Shown here in pieces: positions 37,174-44,719 of a stretch of DNA of 64,000 nt; position 1 is the first letter of the stretch; the number at the start of each line of letters is the position of its first letter. The notes below the pieces were generated by a model. The model searched no databases. It had not been told where the DNA came from and saw only the letters and a list, made by a program, of their open reading frames with translations. This DNA is from Myxococcota bacterium (GTDB lineage Bacteria > Myxococcota_A > UBA796), in the NCBI GenBank assembly GCA_029251165.1, contig JAQXDW010000032.1, positions 1-64,000 of the forward strand, in the 5' to 3' direction. The position numbers were made by a program, and so were the translations under genes.

Positions 37174-37395
37174 ATGAAGCGACTTGCCGCTGCCGTCCTG
37201 ATCCTCATCGGAGCATCTGCCCATGGGCAGAGCCGTCCGCTCGTATTCGAGACCGTTGACATCACTGGTGAAGTTCAGAAGCCAGAGATCACGATCTTCA
37301 TCACCAGGCAAAACCTGGACACCAACTATGAGTTCACGCTCCGGGAGTCTTTTATTCCCCGGATTATCAAGAGCGTGGAGAGCCGTCCTTTCTAA
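37174..37395 (+). CDS. Small secreted protein (73 residues), conserved-looking cluster member
   Basis: The ATG is two bases after the stop of the TPR lipoprotein gene. MKRLAAAVLILIGASAHGQ is a clear signal peptide, leaving about 54 mature residues (VFETVDITGEVQKPEITIFI, then NYEFTLRESFIPRIIKSVE). The mature part has two strands followed by a helix and no Cys. Its signal peptide and tight spacing argue for a real gene. It is last in the 28809-37395 run, just upstream of the exbB-like gene. Function unknown; possibly a small adaptor for the TPR scaffold. Confidence 0.72.
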   Translation: MKRLAAAVLILIGASAHGQSRPLVFETVDITGEVQKPEITIFITRQNLDTNYEFTLRESFIPRIIKSVESRPF

Positions 37396-37646
37396 TTGCG
37401 CCATGCCCTGCGTCCGGTCTTGAGCCATCGTGGAGAAATCCTTCGCATGGCTCATTTCAGTGGTTTTGCTGAGTGCTGGACTTGTAAGGCAGATGTGGAA
37501 AAGTGAACTGACACGCTCTTCACAAGGACAGAGTGACAGCGTGACTTCGATTCGGTAGATTTCGGAATGTCAGGACGAGTCAGGCGCAACACTCTGCGTC
37601 AGGCTTTGATTCCTCAGTCGATAAGGTCCAATCTGGAGGGTTGTAG
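37396..37646 (+). promoter_or_regulatory. Spacer before exbB with three GTCAGG repeats
   Basis: A 251-base gap separates the TPR part of the cluster from the ExbB/ExbD part, so a promoter is likely. GTCAGG occurs at 37569-37574, 37579-37584 and 37598-37603, at spacings of 10 and 19 bases, roughly one and two helical turns. I could not fix a -35/-10 pair. GGAGGG precedes the exbB start. Confidence 0.4.
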
Positions 37647-38309
37647 ATGGAATTCCTCGTTAACTCTATTCACAAGGGTGGCTGGTTCATGTGGCCCATC
37701 CTTATCTGTGCAGTATTCGCGTTAGCGATCGCCTTCGAGCGGCTCTACTACATCGTGTTTCGCGCCAACATCAACGGCACTGCGTTCATGGCACAGATTC
37801 AGAAGCTGATCATGGCCAACAACATCGATCGTGCCATTAAGCTCTGTAATGCAGAGCCGAATGCCGCACTTCCCCGTGTTTTGAAGGCCGGCCTCACTCG
37901 CGCCAACCGGAGCGAGGTGGAGATCCAGAACGCTGTCGATGAGGCCGTTCTTGAGGTCTTCCCGCAGCTGAACAAGCGCACCAACTTCCTGCCCATGCTC
38001 GCAAACGTCGCAACGCTGACTGGTCTCCTCGGAACCATTCAGGGTCTGATTCTTGCGTTCGAGGCTGTGGCTCATGCATCGGCAGAGACCAAGCAGACGC
38101 TTCTTGCGGCTGGTATCTCGACCGCCATGTTCACCACTGCTTCCGGCCTGGTCGTTGCAATCCCGACCCTCGTGCTGCACAGCATCGTTGCTAGCCGCAC
38201 CACGAAGATCATGGATGACATCGATCAGTACGCTCTGAAGTGTGTCAACCTTCTCGGCGCTCGTCGACGGGGAACTCTCAAGGAGGACGGCTCGGCCGCC
38301 AGCGCCTGA
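37647..38309 (+). CDS. ExbB/TolQ/MotA-type proton channel subunit
   Basis: A 220-residue inner-membrane protein with three membrane segments: ~15-35 (MWPILICAVFALAIAFERLYY) and a pair at ~115-140 (LPMLANVATLTGLLGTIQGL) and ~155-180. The helix pair with TGLLGTIQG and AGISTAMFTTASGLVVAIP is the signature of the family; the Thr residues line the proton path in homologues. With ExbD-type partners it forms a pentamer that converts proton flow into mechanical work. Its neighbours make it the motor of the TPR cluster, comparable to AglR or AglX in Myxococcus rather than a housekeeping tolQ, since no tolB or pal is present. Confidence 0.92.
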   Translation: MEFLVNSIHKGGWFMWPILICAVFALAIAFERLYYIVFRANINGTAFMAQIQKLIMANNIDRAIKLCNAEPNAALPRVLKAGLTRANRSEVEIQNAVDEAVLEVFPQLNKRTNFLPMLANVATLTGLLGTIQGLILAFEAVAHASAETKQTLLAAGISTAMFTTASGLVVAIPTLVLHSIVASRTTKIMDDIDQYALKCVNLLGARRRGTLKEDGSAASA

Positions 38310-38325
38310 GTTGTCTAACTGAGGG

Positions 38326-38362
38326 GCCGCGCTCCAGGCGGAAGTACTGAGCGCGGCTTTTT
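38326..38362 (+). terminator. Terminator or attenuator between exbB and the exbD genes
   Basis: GCCGCGCTC (38326-38334) and GAGCGCGGC (38349-38357) make a perfect 9-base-pair GC-rich stem with a 14-base loop, followed directly by TTTTT. It sits 16 bases after the exbB stop and before GGGAGG of the next gene. As an intrinsic terminator it would reduce expression of everything downstream relative to exbB. Confidence 0.75.
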
Positions 38363-38384
38363 CTGTTTTTGGGAGGTAAGCACT

Positions 38385-38942
38385 ATGGCTGTCAATAGAA
38401 GGCAAGCTAAAGCCCAGGAACTGGATCTGATCCCGATCATGAACCTGGTCACGATCCTGATCCCGTTCCTACTGATGGCTGCTCAGTTCGTTCACCTCGC
38501 GGTTATCGACAGCACGCTGCCCGCAATCGGCCCACCACAGCCGGTTGAGGAGCAGGAGAAGCCCGATAAGCCGCCCCTCCAGCTGAGTATTGGAGTGACG
38601 AGCATGGGCATCCGCATCATGGGTGCGGACCATGTCCTGTTCCCTGATGGCGCACCCCAGGTCGCCGAGGGTGAGGACAAGCCCCCTACGGTCCCCTGTA
38701 AGAGCAGCGGCAAGTGTACCAGCGTAGATGACTACGACTGGAACGAGATGACGCGGCTCTTGGCCAAGGTCAAGGACGAGTATCCTGATGATGAGAATGT
38801 CATCTTTGTGCCGGACAACAAGATCCGCTACGAAGTTCTCATCGCTGCAATGGATTCCACCCGTGAGGACAGCGGTAACCCCGGTCCTGACGGTGCTCGT
38901 CTCCTCTTCCCCTTCGTCGTCATCGCCGGCGGTGCGATGTAA
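38385..38942 (+). CDS. ExbD/TolR-family protein lacking the conserved Asp
   Basis: A 185-residue protein with one N-terminal membrane helix (LIPIMNLVTILIPFLLMAAQ) and a periplasmic domain. Aligned by eye with ExbD (VTPFIDVMLVLL) and with the next gene product (INSMMDMMTIIL), the proton-carrying Asp is Asn20 here. The periplasmic part has a Cys pair (VPCKSSGKC) and the NKIRYEVLIAAMDS region typical of ExbD ligand domains. GGGAGG precedes the ATG. It is followed 35 bases later by a second ExbD gene, as with paired AglQ/AglS in Myxococcus. Confidence 0.88.
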   Translation: MAVNRRQAKAQELDLIPIMNLVTILIPFLLMAAQFVHLAVIDSTLPAIGPPQPVEEQEKPDKPPLQLSIGVTSMGIRIMGADHVLFPDGAPQVAEGEDKPPTVPCKSSGKCTSVDDYDWNEMTRLLAKVKDEYPDDENVIFVPDNKIRYEVLIAAMDSTREDSGNPGPDGARLLFPFVVIAGGAM

Positions 38943-38977
38943 GCCAGCCTCGGCTGGTTCACATTTAGGAATGCGAA

Positions 38978-39505
38978 ATGTCTAAGAAAGCAAGACGGGG
39001 AGGAGTTGACGCCGAGCTGAACATCAACTCGATGATGGACATGATGACCATCATCCTGGTGTTCCTGCTCAAGTCTTACTCCACTCAGGACGTCTCCATC
39101 GCTGCAAGTGATGACCTGCAGCTGCCCACCTCCTCTGCCGGTAAGGCACCGGAGTTGGCAGTCAACCTCGTCGTCGCCAAGAACCAGATCGTCGTTGATG
39201 GTGTACCGGTGCTTAATCTCACCGTGAAGCCTGACGAGGACAATCCAGGTGTTGAGCTTCCGGCTGTGCCGGATGACGAGAAGCGGGGGCAGAGCATCAC
39301 CAAGCTCTATGATCGTCTCCTGGAGAAGGCCGAGGCTGCAAAGGCGCTCGGGGAACAGTCTGGACAGGCTGACTTCGAATTCAAGGGGCGGATCCTCTTG
39401 CAGGTCGATCGCACCATGCCGTTCTCTGTGCTCCGCGAGGTCATGTACACCGCTGGTCAAGCGCAGTTCGGTGAGTTCAAATTCGTGGTGTATAAGTCGG
39501 AGTAG
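38978..39505 (+). CDS. ExbD/TolR-family protein with intact Asp
   Basis: A 175-residue protein with one N-terminal membrane helix containing Asp21 in NSMMDMMTIILVFLLKS, the position of the proton-carrying Asp of ExbD and TolR. The periplasmic part (~45-175) ends with QVDRTMPFSVLREVMYTAGQ, the ExbD C-terminal signature. Together with the Asn20 paralogue and the ExbB-like protein it would form the motor. AGGA lies eight bases before the ATG. Confidence 0.92.
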   Translation: MSKKARRGGVDAELNINSMMDMMTIILVFLLKSYSTQDVSIAASDDLQLPTSSAGKAPELAVNLVVAKNQIVVDGVPVLNLTVKPDEDNPGVELPAVPDDEKRGQSITKLYDRLLEKAEAAKALGEQSGQADFEFKGRILLQVDRTMPFSVLREVMYTAGQAQFGEFKFVVYKSE

Positions 39506-39875
39506 GGTTCGCCTAAGTGCGCTCATCTCCACACTTCTCGCAAGAGACCAAGCTGGGCCGCCTCGCATACTGTCAACAACAGTTGCGTGGTCGGCCCAGT
39601 GAGGTTTATCTTGTGGTCGGGACAGTGAACTCTCAACTGCCTCTGATCGCCACTGAATTCTCGGCATCCAATGGTGCGACTTTTGATTCTATATAGACAT
39701 TTGACACCAATCAGTGAAAAGAATCCAAACCTGATCCGATGTTTATTGTCAGAAGCCCAAGAGCACCGGGGATGCTTCTGCCAGCCGGGTATGTTTTCTG
39801 TCGAAGGCATAAAGCTGGTTAAGCAAGGTAGCGGAATCATCCGCCCGAAAGCCTGGGGTAGAGGAAACTGAGATT
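39506..39875 (+). other. 370-base gene-free spacer with long hairpin
   Basis: No credible coding sequence is seen. It holds a long imperfect inverted repeat: CTGGGCCG (39553-39560) pairs with CGGCCCAG (39592-39599) and inside it CGCAtACTGT pairs with ACAGTtGCG around the loop CAACA. An AT-rich block (39677-39715, with TATATA and TTGACA) could hold a promoter for the TonB-like gene, but no good -10 lies 17 bases after TTGACA. The ribosome-binding site GAGG precedes 39876. Confidence 0.55.
39553..39599 (+). terminator. Long imperfect hairpin after the second exbD
   Basis: An outer 8-base-pair perfect stem and an inner ~8-9-base-pair stem around a 5-base loop, 47 bases after the exbD stop. The following GAGGTTTATCTT is only moderately T-rich, so this may be a terminator, an mRNA-stabilising structure or a structured leader element. 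Confidence 0.45.
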
Positions 39876-41261
39876 ATGGCTGCAAAAGCAACATCACAGA
39901 CCGACCCTGGAAAGGTTCTCCGCATCGGGATTGTTCAGGCCGGTAAGGTCATTCATGAACGCCTGATTCGTCCTGGACAGAGTGTGACCGTCGGCGCCTC
40001 GCCGAAGAACACCTTTGCCTTTCAGGTCGCAGGATTTCCTGGCCAGCACGTTCTCTTTCAGGCACGTGGAAACCGGTATTTCCTGAATTTTAACGAAAAG
40101 ATGGCAGGCAAGATTGCCTTCCGCGACGGCATCGTCAGCCTGGACCAGCTCCAGGAGCGTGGCGAGGCTTCACGGAAGGGACCACACTTTGTGCTCCCGC
40201 TGTCGGAGAAGAACCGTGGAAAGATCGTCATCGACGATGTCACGGTCTTGTTCCAGTTCGTCGCCGCTCCGCCCGAGTCTGCTCGGATGATGGGCAAGCA
40301 GGACTTCCGGCCCAAGCTGATGGACGAGGACGATCCCGTCTTCCTCGGATTCCTGGCCCTGTTCTCTTCCATCGCCACGGTCATGATGATCTGGGCAATG
40401 AACCAGGAGCCAGTCGAGCGGATCTCACTCGAGAAGATTCCGGATCGATTTGTCGATCTGATCATGCCCAATGAGGATCGTGAGCCTCCGCCAGAGATTG
40501 AGCCGGAGATCGACGAGAACCTCAAGGGTCCCGAAGTCGAGAAGGCAAAGACCGAGACTGAGCCGACCGAAGCCAAGGCGCCCAAGAAGCCCAAGAAGGA
40601 GCTGACGCAGGAGCAGCGCGCTGCTGCCGAGGCAAAGCGTCTCCAGGACAAGAAAGAGAACCTCTCTCGCAAGTCTGCAGTTCTGGCCATGATCGGTACC
40701 CGTGGTGAGGCCAACAACGGCATCAGCGTCGAGGATGTCTTCGCGGAGGGTGACTCCAACTTCTCGAACCTCGAAGATGCGCTAGCAGACGTCAGCTCGA
40801 CCGAGATGGCCAACGCTGAGAACGTTGCCTCGGTCAAGGGTCAGCAAGACGGTGGCGGTCGTGGAGATGCATCCGTCGGCGGCACAGAGAGTGGTGGTGG
40901 TGGTACCGCTGCAGTCTCCAGTGCACCAGCGGCCCAGGTCAAGAAGGCCTCTCTCTCCACAAGCGGTGCAGATGTCGGTGGAGCTGAAGGTGCAGACGCG
41001 ATTAAGTCTGTGCTGCGCAGCAAGTCCGGACAGGTCAAGTACTGCTACGAGCAGCGCCTCAAGGAGAATCCAAACATCAGCGGTCGTATCGCCGTCGAGG
41101 TCAGCATCGCTGGAGGTCGGGTTACCTCCGCAGTCATCGTCGAGAACACCACAGGCGACTCGGCATTGGAGTCCTGCGTGACTCGAAAGATCCGCAGCTG
41201 GCGCTTCTCTGAGGACGCTGAGGGCGATGTCTACCTGCCCTTCGCGCTCACCGCGAACTGA
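39876..41261 (+). CDS. TonB-like energy transducer with AgmX/PglI-type C-terminal domain
   Basis: A 461-residue single-pass protein. Residues ~12-130 form a cytoplasmic beta-rich domain (VLRIGIVQAGKVIHERLI ... VIDDVTVLFQFVAAP), possibly FHA-like. The membrane helix is ~154-175, followed by a Pro/Glu/Lys-rich periplasmic spacer (EPPPEIEPEIDENL, KAPKKPKK), a Gly/Ser-rich region and a C-terminal domain (376-461) with KYCYEQRLKENPNISGRI and SCVTRKIRSWRF. This is the pattern of the AgmX/PglI C-terminal domain with two conserved Cys (390, 434). It probably spans the periplasm from the ExbB/ExbD motor to the outer membrane, like GltG/GltJ in Myxococcus. Confidence 0.88.
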   Translation: MAAKATSQTDPGKVLRIGIVQAGKVIHERLIRPGQSVTVGASPKNTFAFQVAGFPGQHVLFQARGNRYFLNFNEKMAGKIAFRDGIVSLDQLQERGEASRKGPHFVLPLSEKNRGKIVIDDVTVLFQFVAAPPESARMMGKQDFRPKLMDEDDPVFLGFLALFSSIATVMMIWAMNQEPVERISLEKIPDRFVDLIMPNEDREPPPEIEPEIDENLKGPEVEKAKTETEPTEAKAPKKPKKELTQEQRAAAEAKRLQDKKENLSRKSAVLAMIGTRGEANNGISVEDVFAEGDSNFSNLEDALADVSSTEMANAENVASVKGQQDGGGRGDASVGGTESGGGGTAAVSSAPAAQVKKASLSTSGADVGGAEGADAIKSVLRSKSGQVKYCYEQRLKENPNISGRIAVEVSIAGGRVTSAVIVENTTGDSALESCVTRKIRSWRFSEDAEGDVYLPFALTAN

Positions 41262-41313
41262 GCTCAGCAAAAACGGTTTCCAGCGACACCGCAGAAGCCA
41301 AGAAAGCGATGTG

Positions 41314-41348
41314 ATCCCCGGACCATGAAGGCCCGGGGATTCTTTCTT
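41314..41348 (+). terminator. Intrinsic terminator after the TonB-like gene
   Basis: ATCCCCGG (41314-41321) and CCGGGGAT (41333-41340) form a perfect 8-base-pair stem with an 11-base loop, followed by TCTTTCTT. It lies about 50 bases after the stop and separates the TonB-like gene from the next two genes, which need another promoter in 41349-41499. Confidence 0.75.
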
Positions 41349-41499
41349 GGGGGAAGTTTGGGCCAACTGATGCGGAGATCATTAAAGTTTCGTGTGAACC
41401 GTCCGTTGTTGGTGCAGAACACAATGTCTGGGGCTGTCTGTTGACGCCGACCCAGATGAAGCCTACGATCCAACGGCAACGGGGAACAAGGGGGACCAC

Positions 41500-42033
41500 A
41501 TGAGACACTGGATTCTGATAGGCGGACTCGCGCTGCTGGGGTTTACGCCAAGCGCTCAAGCGCAGGACGACCAGGTAGAAGCCGCTAGCTCAACCTCACC
41601 CAAAGAAAAGCTGGACTGGGCTGCCGATGCGATCGTCGAGATGAACGACGGGGTCAAGACGGTGGAGAAGCTCCAGGAGCAGGTCACCCGCTCGGGTGAC
41701 GAAGAGCTCATTCAGTGTGTTCGCATCAAGATGGCATCCGTCAGAGCCCTCGCAGATGTCTCTGTGGGAGCCAATGCGGCAATGACCGATGCCTTGGCTG
41801 ACGGCAACGATGAGCGTGCCGAGTTCGAATTTCGAAAGATCGCCATCGGCCTCTCCAAGGTTCGTCAGTTCGTTGCTGAAGCCGAAGCCTGTGTAGGCCA
41901 GGGTGGTACCGTTGATGGCGATACAGAGGTCTCTGTGAACTCTCAAGGTATCGCTGAAGGCGATGACACCGAGGAAAGCAGTACCGATGGGATCATTGGG
42001 AACGATCCTCCCGATGCTAGCGCATTTGAGTAG
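41500..42033 (+). CDS. Small periplasmic protein of the cluster
   Basis: A 177-residue protein with signal peptide MRHWILIGGLALLGFTPSAQ (cleavage near AQA) and AAGGGGGA ahead of the ATG. The mature part is a helical domain (~35-135) with a likely Cys pair (IQCVRIK and EACVGQG) and an acidic disordered tail. Similar short proteins lie beside barrel genes in Myxococcota clusters of this kind (recalled, not checked). It precedes the outer-membrane barrel gene by about 170 bases. Function unknown. Confidence 0.75.
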   Translation: MRHWILIGGLALLGFTPSAQAQDDQVEAASSTSPKEKLDWAADAIVEMNDGVKTVEKLQEQVTRSGDEELIQCVRIKMASVRALADVSVGANAAMTDALADGNDERAEFEFRKIAIGLSKVRQFVAEAEACVGQGGTVDGDTEVSVNSQGIAEGDDTEESSTDGIIGNDPPDASAFE

Positions 42034-42209
42034 GCAGCCTGTGCGCATGGCTTTTGTAAGCCCTGTCGCACTGCTTTGAACGGTACATGGTGGGTGGGGG
42101 AGCGATGATGTGGTTTGCGGAACAACGCCAAACCAGTAAGACTCACGCTCGCACATCCGATCGCTCTGAAAATTTCAGAGCACGGACATACATGCAGCAT
42201 GTTGGCAAC

Positions 42210-43538
42210 ATGAGAACTATTGGACAGATGGGAAGCGGACTCACCCTGGTGGGGCTCCTTTTCTCCCAGGCAGCAGCAGCTGAGCCTGGTGATCACATCG
42301 GAACCGAGACGGTTCAGTTCATTCCGTCGGTCCAACTCTTTGGCACCCACCGAACGAACACCTTCCTTCAGGAAGGTACTGTCGGCGGAGGAGATGAGGT
42401 GATCCCGGGAACGGCGATCACGCTTCATCCCACCCTGAGCCTCAAGGCAGACGGTACGGATGTCTTGTTTGAGCTTGGTGCTGGCTATTCAGCGAAGAAG
42501 TACATTCAGGAGAGTGTTGCTGATCTTGACAGATTCAAGGACTTTGACATCTCGACTCGACTGGTGCTGCTTCGCAACGCCGTGGTTGGTCTAAAGGTTG
42601 AGGACAAGTTCGACCTCAATGGTTTTGAGTCTGAAGCAACCAAAGCCGACGATCCATATGTTCAGGTCCTCCGTAATACGAGCGGTGCACGTCTCACCAT
42701 TCGCCCCGGTCCCTCTTTAGAGCTCGATCTGGGTGGAAACCTCAACTACACCAACTACGACACACCGCGCTCGGCCTCGGACAACACCCGAGTCAGCTAT
42801 GGCCCGGCAGCGGACTTGAAGTGGAAGTTCCTTCCCAAGACCGCACTGGTCGGAAACTGGGAGATGGAGTGGTTCTCCTGGGACAAGAACATCATCTCCC
42901 CTGAGGCCGATGGGACCACTACGGGTGACTTCGGTTCTTACCTTGGCGTTCCCAATGGCCGCACGCTTCGCCTCGAGGGTGGAGTCCGCGGTCGCTTTAC
43001 AGAGCGCCTCGTGCTTGGTCTTGTCGTCGGCTATGGCTCTGCCATCTACGACGAGCAGAGCGTCATCGATGCTGCCGGCAGCGTCGATGGCAATGCCTCA
43101 GCCGAGATTGATGCATCCACTCAGGGTTTTGACTCGGACCTCCAGGGCTTCCCGCAAGGAATCCTCGGTGGTGTGGATATCAGCTACTCGCTCCTTGAGA
43201 GTCAGGTATTCTCTCTTGGCTACCGCAAAGACTTTCAGGACGTCTTCTTCACCAACTACGTGCTGTATAATCGTGTCCATTTAGGATATGAGGGGTTGTT
43301 CGCGGATCGTTACGGCGTATCCCTCAACGCGAACTACCGATTTGAGGACTATGCCGGTGAGGTCGATCGAAACGATCACCGGATCGTTGGCACCGCTGCC
43401 TTGCGGTATGTCGCAACGAAGTACCTCGATCTCAATGCCTCAACGGTCTGGCGTCGTCGTGCGAGCGCAGACCAGCTGAATCCCGACATCGAGTTCGATG
43501 ATCTTGGCTTCAACTTTGGTGCGACCTTCACCTACTGA
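42210..43538 (+). CDS. Predicted outer-membrane beta-barrel protein of the cluster
   Basis: About 442 residues from ATG 42210, which gives the signal MRTIGQMGSGLTLVGLLFSQ. Other in-frame starts are 42192, 42228 and 42105; the last has the best ribosome-binding site (GGGGGAG) but leaves a long charged leader. The mature part shows repeated amphipathic strands with Gly, Tyr and Phe (FELGAGYSAKKY, GVSLNANYRFEDYAGEV) and ends FNFGATFTY, an aromatic C-terminal residue suited to BAM-dependent barrels. It would be the outer-membrane terminus of the ExbBD-TonB-TPR machine, comparable in role to GltA, GltB or NfsA/B. Substrate unknown. Confidence 0.8.
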   Translation: MRTIGQMGSGLTLVGLLFSQAAAAEPGDHIGTETVQFIPSVQLFGTHRTNTFLQEGTVGGGDEVIPGTAITLHPTLSLKADGTDVLFELGAGYSAKKYIQESVADLDRFKDFDISTRLVLLRNAVVGLKVEDKFDLNGFESEATKADDPYVQVLRNTSGARLTIRPGPSLELDLGGNLNYTNYDTPRSASDNTRVSYGPAADLKWKFLPKTALVGNWEMEWFSWDKNIISPEADGTTTGDFGSYLGVPNGRTLRLEGGVRGRFTERLVLGLVVGYGSAIYDEQSVIDAAGSVDGNASAEIDASTQGFDSDLQGFPQGILGGVDISYSLLESQVFSLGYRKDFQDVFFTNYVLYNRVHLGYEGLFADRYGVSLNANYRFEDYAGEVDRNDHRIVGTAALRYVATKYLDLNASTVWRRRASADQLNPDIEFDDLGFNFGATFTY

Positions 43539-43582
43539 CTGGGCTCTGCTCGGCTGGCTGACTGGGCTCTGCTGGCTGGCTG
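43536..43582 (+). repeat. Short tandem repeat after the barrel gene
   Basis: TGACTGGGCTCTGCT occurs at 43536-43550 (its TGA is the stop codon of the barrel gene) and at 43559-43573, with a 23-base period and similar flanks (GGCTGGC). It looks like a local duplication of the gene's 3' end. Confidence 0.7.
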
Positions 43583-43593
43583 GGCCAAGCACC

Positions 43594-43620
43594 GGTCAGG
43601 CTGAGCATACTTGCCTGACC
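43594..43620. terminator. Hairpin between convergent barrel gene and galE
   Basis: GGTCAGGC (43594-43601) and GCCTGACC (43613-43620) form a perfect 8-base-pair stem with an 11-base loop. It lies between the stops of two convergent genes and may serve both, although no T-tract is present on either side. Confidence 0.55.
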
Positions 43621-43631
43621 GACCCACATGG

Positions 43632-44609
43632 TCAGTAGCGAGGGTTCTTGGACCAACTGGCAGCGGTCTCGATGATCGAGGCGATGTCTGTCCAGGTTGG
43701 TTCCCAGCCGAGGTCTGCACGGATCTTCTCAGAAGATGCGTACAGGGCTGGCGGATCTCCAGGCCGACGCGGCGCCTCGCTGTGGGGTACTGGGAGGCCC
43801 GTGACAGCCTCGATTGCATCGATAATCTCTCGGACGGTGGTTCCGTTACCGGTGCCGAGGTTGTAGACGTCTCCGCGATCGCCAGCGAGCAAGCGCTGGG
43901 CTGCCAGCAGGTGTGCGGAGGCGAGGTCGAGCACGTGTACGTAGTCGCGAACGCACGTACCGTCTCTGGTCTCGTAGTCCGTGCCGAACAAGGAGAGGGG
44001 AGGGCGGCGTCCCAGCGCGGCATCGAGTGCCAGCGGGATGAGGTGAGACTCCGGAGAGTGAGACTCTCCGAGGAGGCCATCGGGAGTCGCGCCAGCAGCG
44101 TTGAAGTAACGCAGCGCAGTGATCGAGAAGCCCTCTCGCTCTCGGCATGCCGCCAGGATCTTCTCCACCATGTCCTTGCTGCGACCGTATGGGCTTATGG
44201 GAGCGTGGGGATGGGCCTCGTCCATGGGAAGTCGCTGAGGCGGACCGTAGATGGCACAGGTCGAGGAGAAGACGAGGCGCCGAACCCCGGCGTCTGACAT
44301 TGCCTGGAGAAGCGAGACGGTCCCTGCGACGTTGACGTCGAAGTACCGCAGGGGGTGTTTGACGCTCTCTCCGACGAGCGAGAGTGCGGCGAAGTGCATG
44401 ACCGCATCGATGCGATGGGTCTTCAGGGCAGTGGTCAGCGCAGCACGATCCCGAATGTCTCCCTCGATGAGCGAGCCTTGAGCCGCGGCGCGGTGGCCGC
44501 TGGAGAGGTTGTCGTAGGTGACAACCGTTGCGCCAGCCTGTGTGAGCACATGACCACAGATGCTTCCGATGTATCCCGCACCGCCAATGAGCATGACTCG
44601 AGCCTTCAT
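43632..44609 (-). CDS. galE: UDP-glucose 4-epimerase
   Basis: A 325-residue extended short-chain dehydrogenase interconverting UDP-glucose and UDP-galactose, supplying sugars for surface polysaccharides. It starts MKARVMLIGGAGYIGS with the NAD-binding motif GGAGYIGS; YDNLSSGH, the catalytic YGRSK (Tyr-x-x-x-Lys), RYFNAAGA and RDYVHVLDLA are all GalE signatures. The ATG at 44609 is chosen over an upstream start because the glycine-rich motif must be near the N-terminus and AGGAGAC precedes it. It converges on the barrel gene and diverges from ftsK. Confidence 0.95.
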   Translation of the reverse strand: MKARVMLIGGAGYIGSICGHVLTQAGATVVTYDNLSSGHRAAAQGSLIEGDIRDRAALTTALKTHRIDAVMHFAALSLVGESVKHPLRYFDVNVAGTVSLLQAMSDAGVRRLVFSSTCAIYGPPQRLPMDEAHPHAPISPYGRSKDMVEKILAACREREGFSITALRYFNAAGATPDGLLGESHSPESHLIPLALDAALGRRPPLSLFGTDYETRDGTCVRDYVHVLDLASAHLLAAQRLLAGDRGDVYNLGTGNGTTVREIIDAIEAVTGLPVPHSEAPRRPGDPPALYASSEKIRADLGWEPTWTDIASIIETAASWSKNPRY

Positions 44610-44719
44610 GGGACTGTCTCCTGCCATTCGATAAAGTTGATGCTCTTCCTTAGAGCAAGACATGACCTGTCAACACTTTTAAGCTAACATAGAGGCTCCA
44701 TCGGAACTTTGGAGGAGCC

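Noticed and set aside
28809..43538. Housekeeping Tol-Pal operon
   Set aside because: ExbB/ExbD homologues are present, but tolB, pal and a ybgC-type gene are absent, there are two ExbD genes, and the TonB-like protein has an AgmX/PglI-type end instead of TolA.
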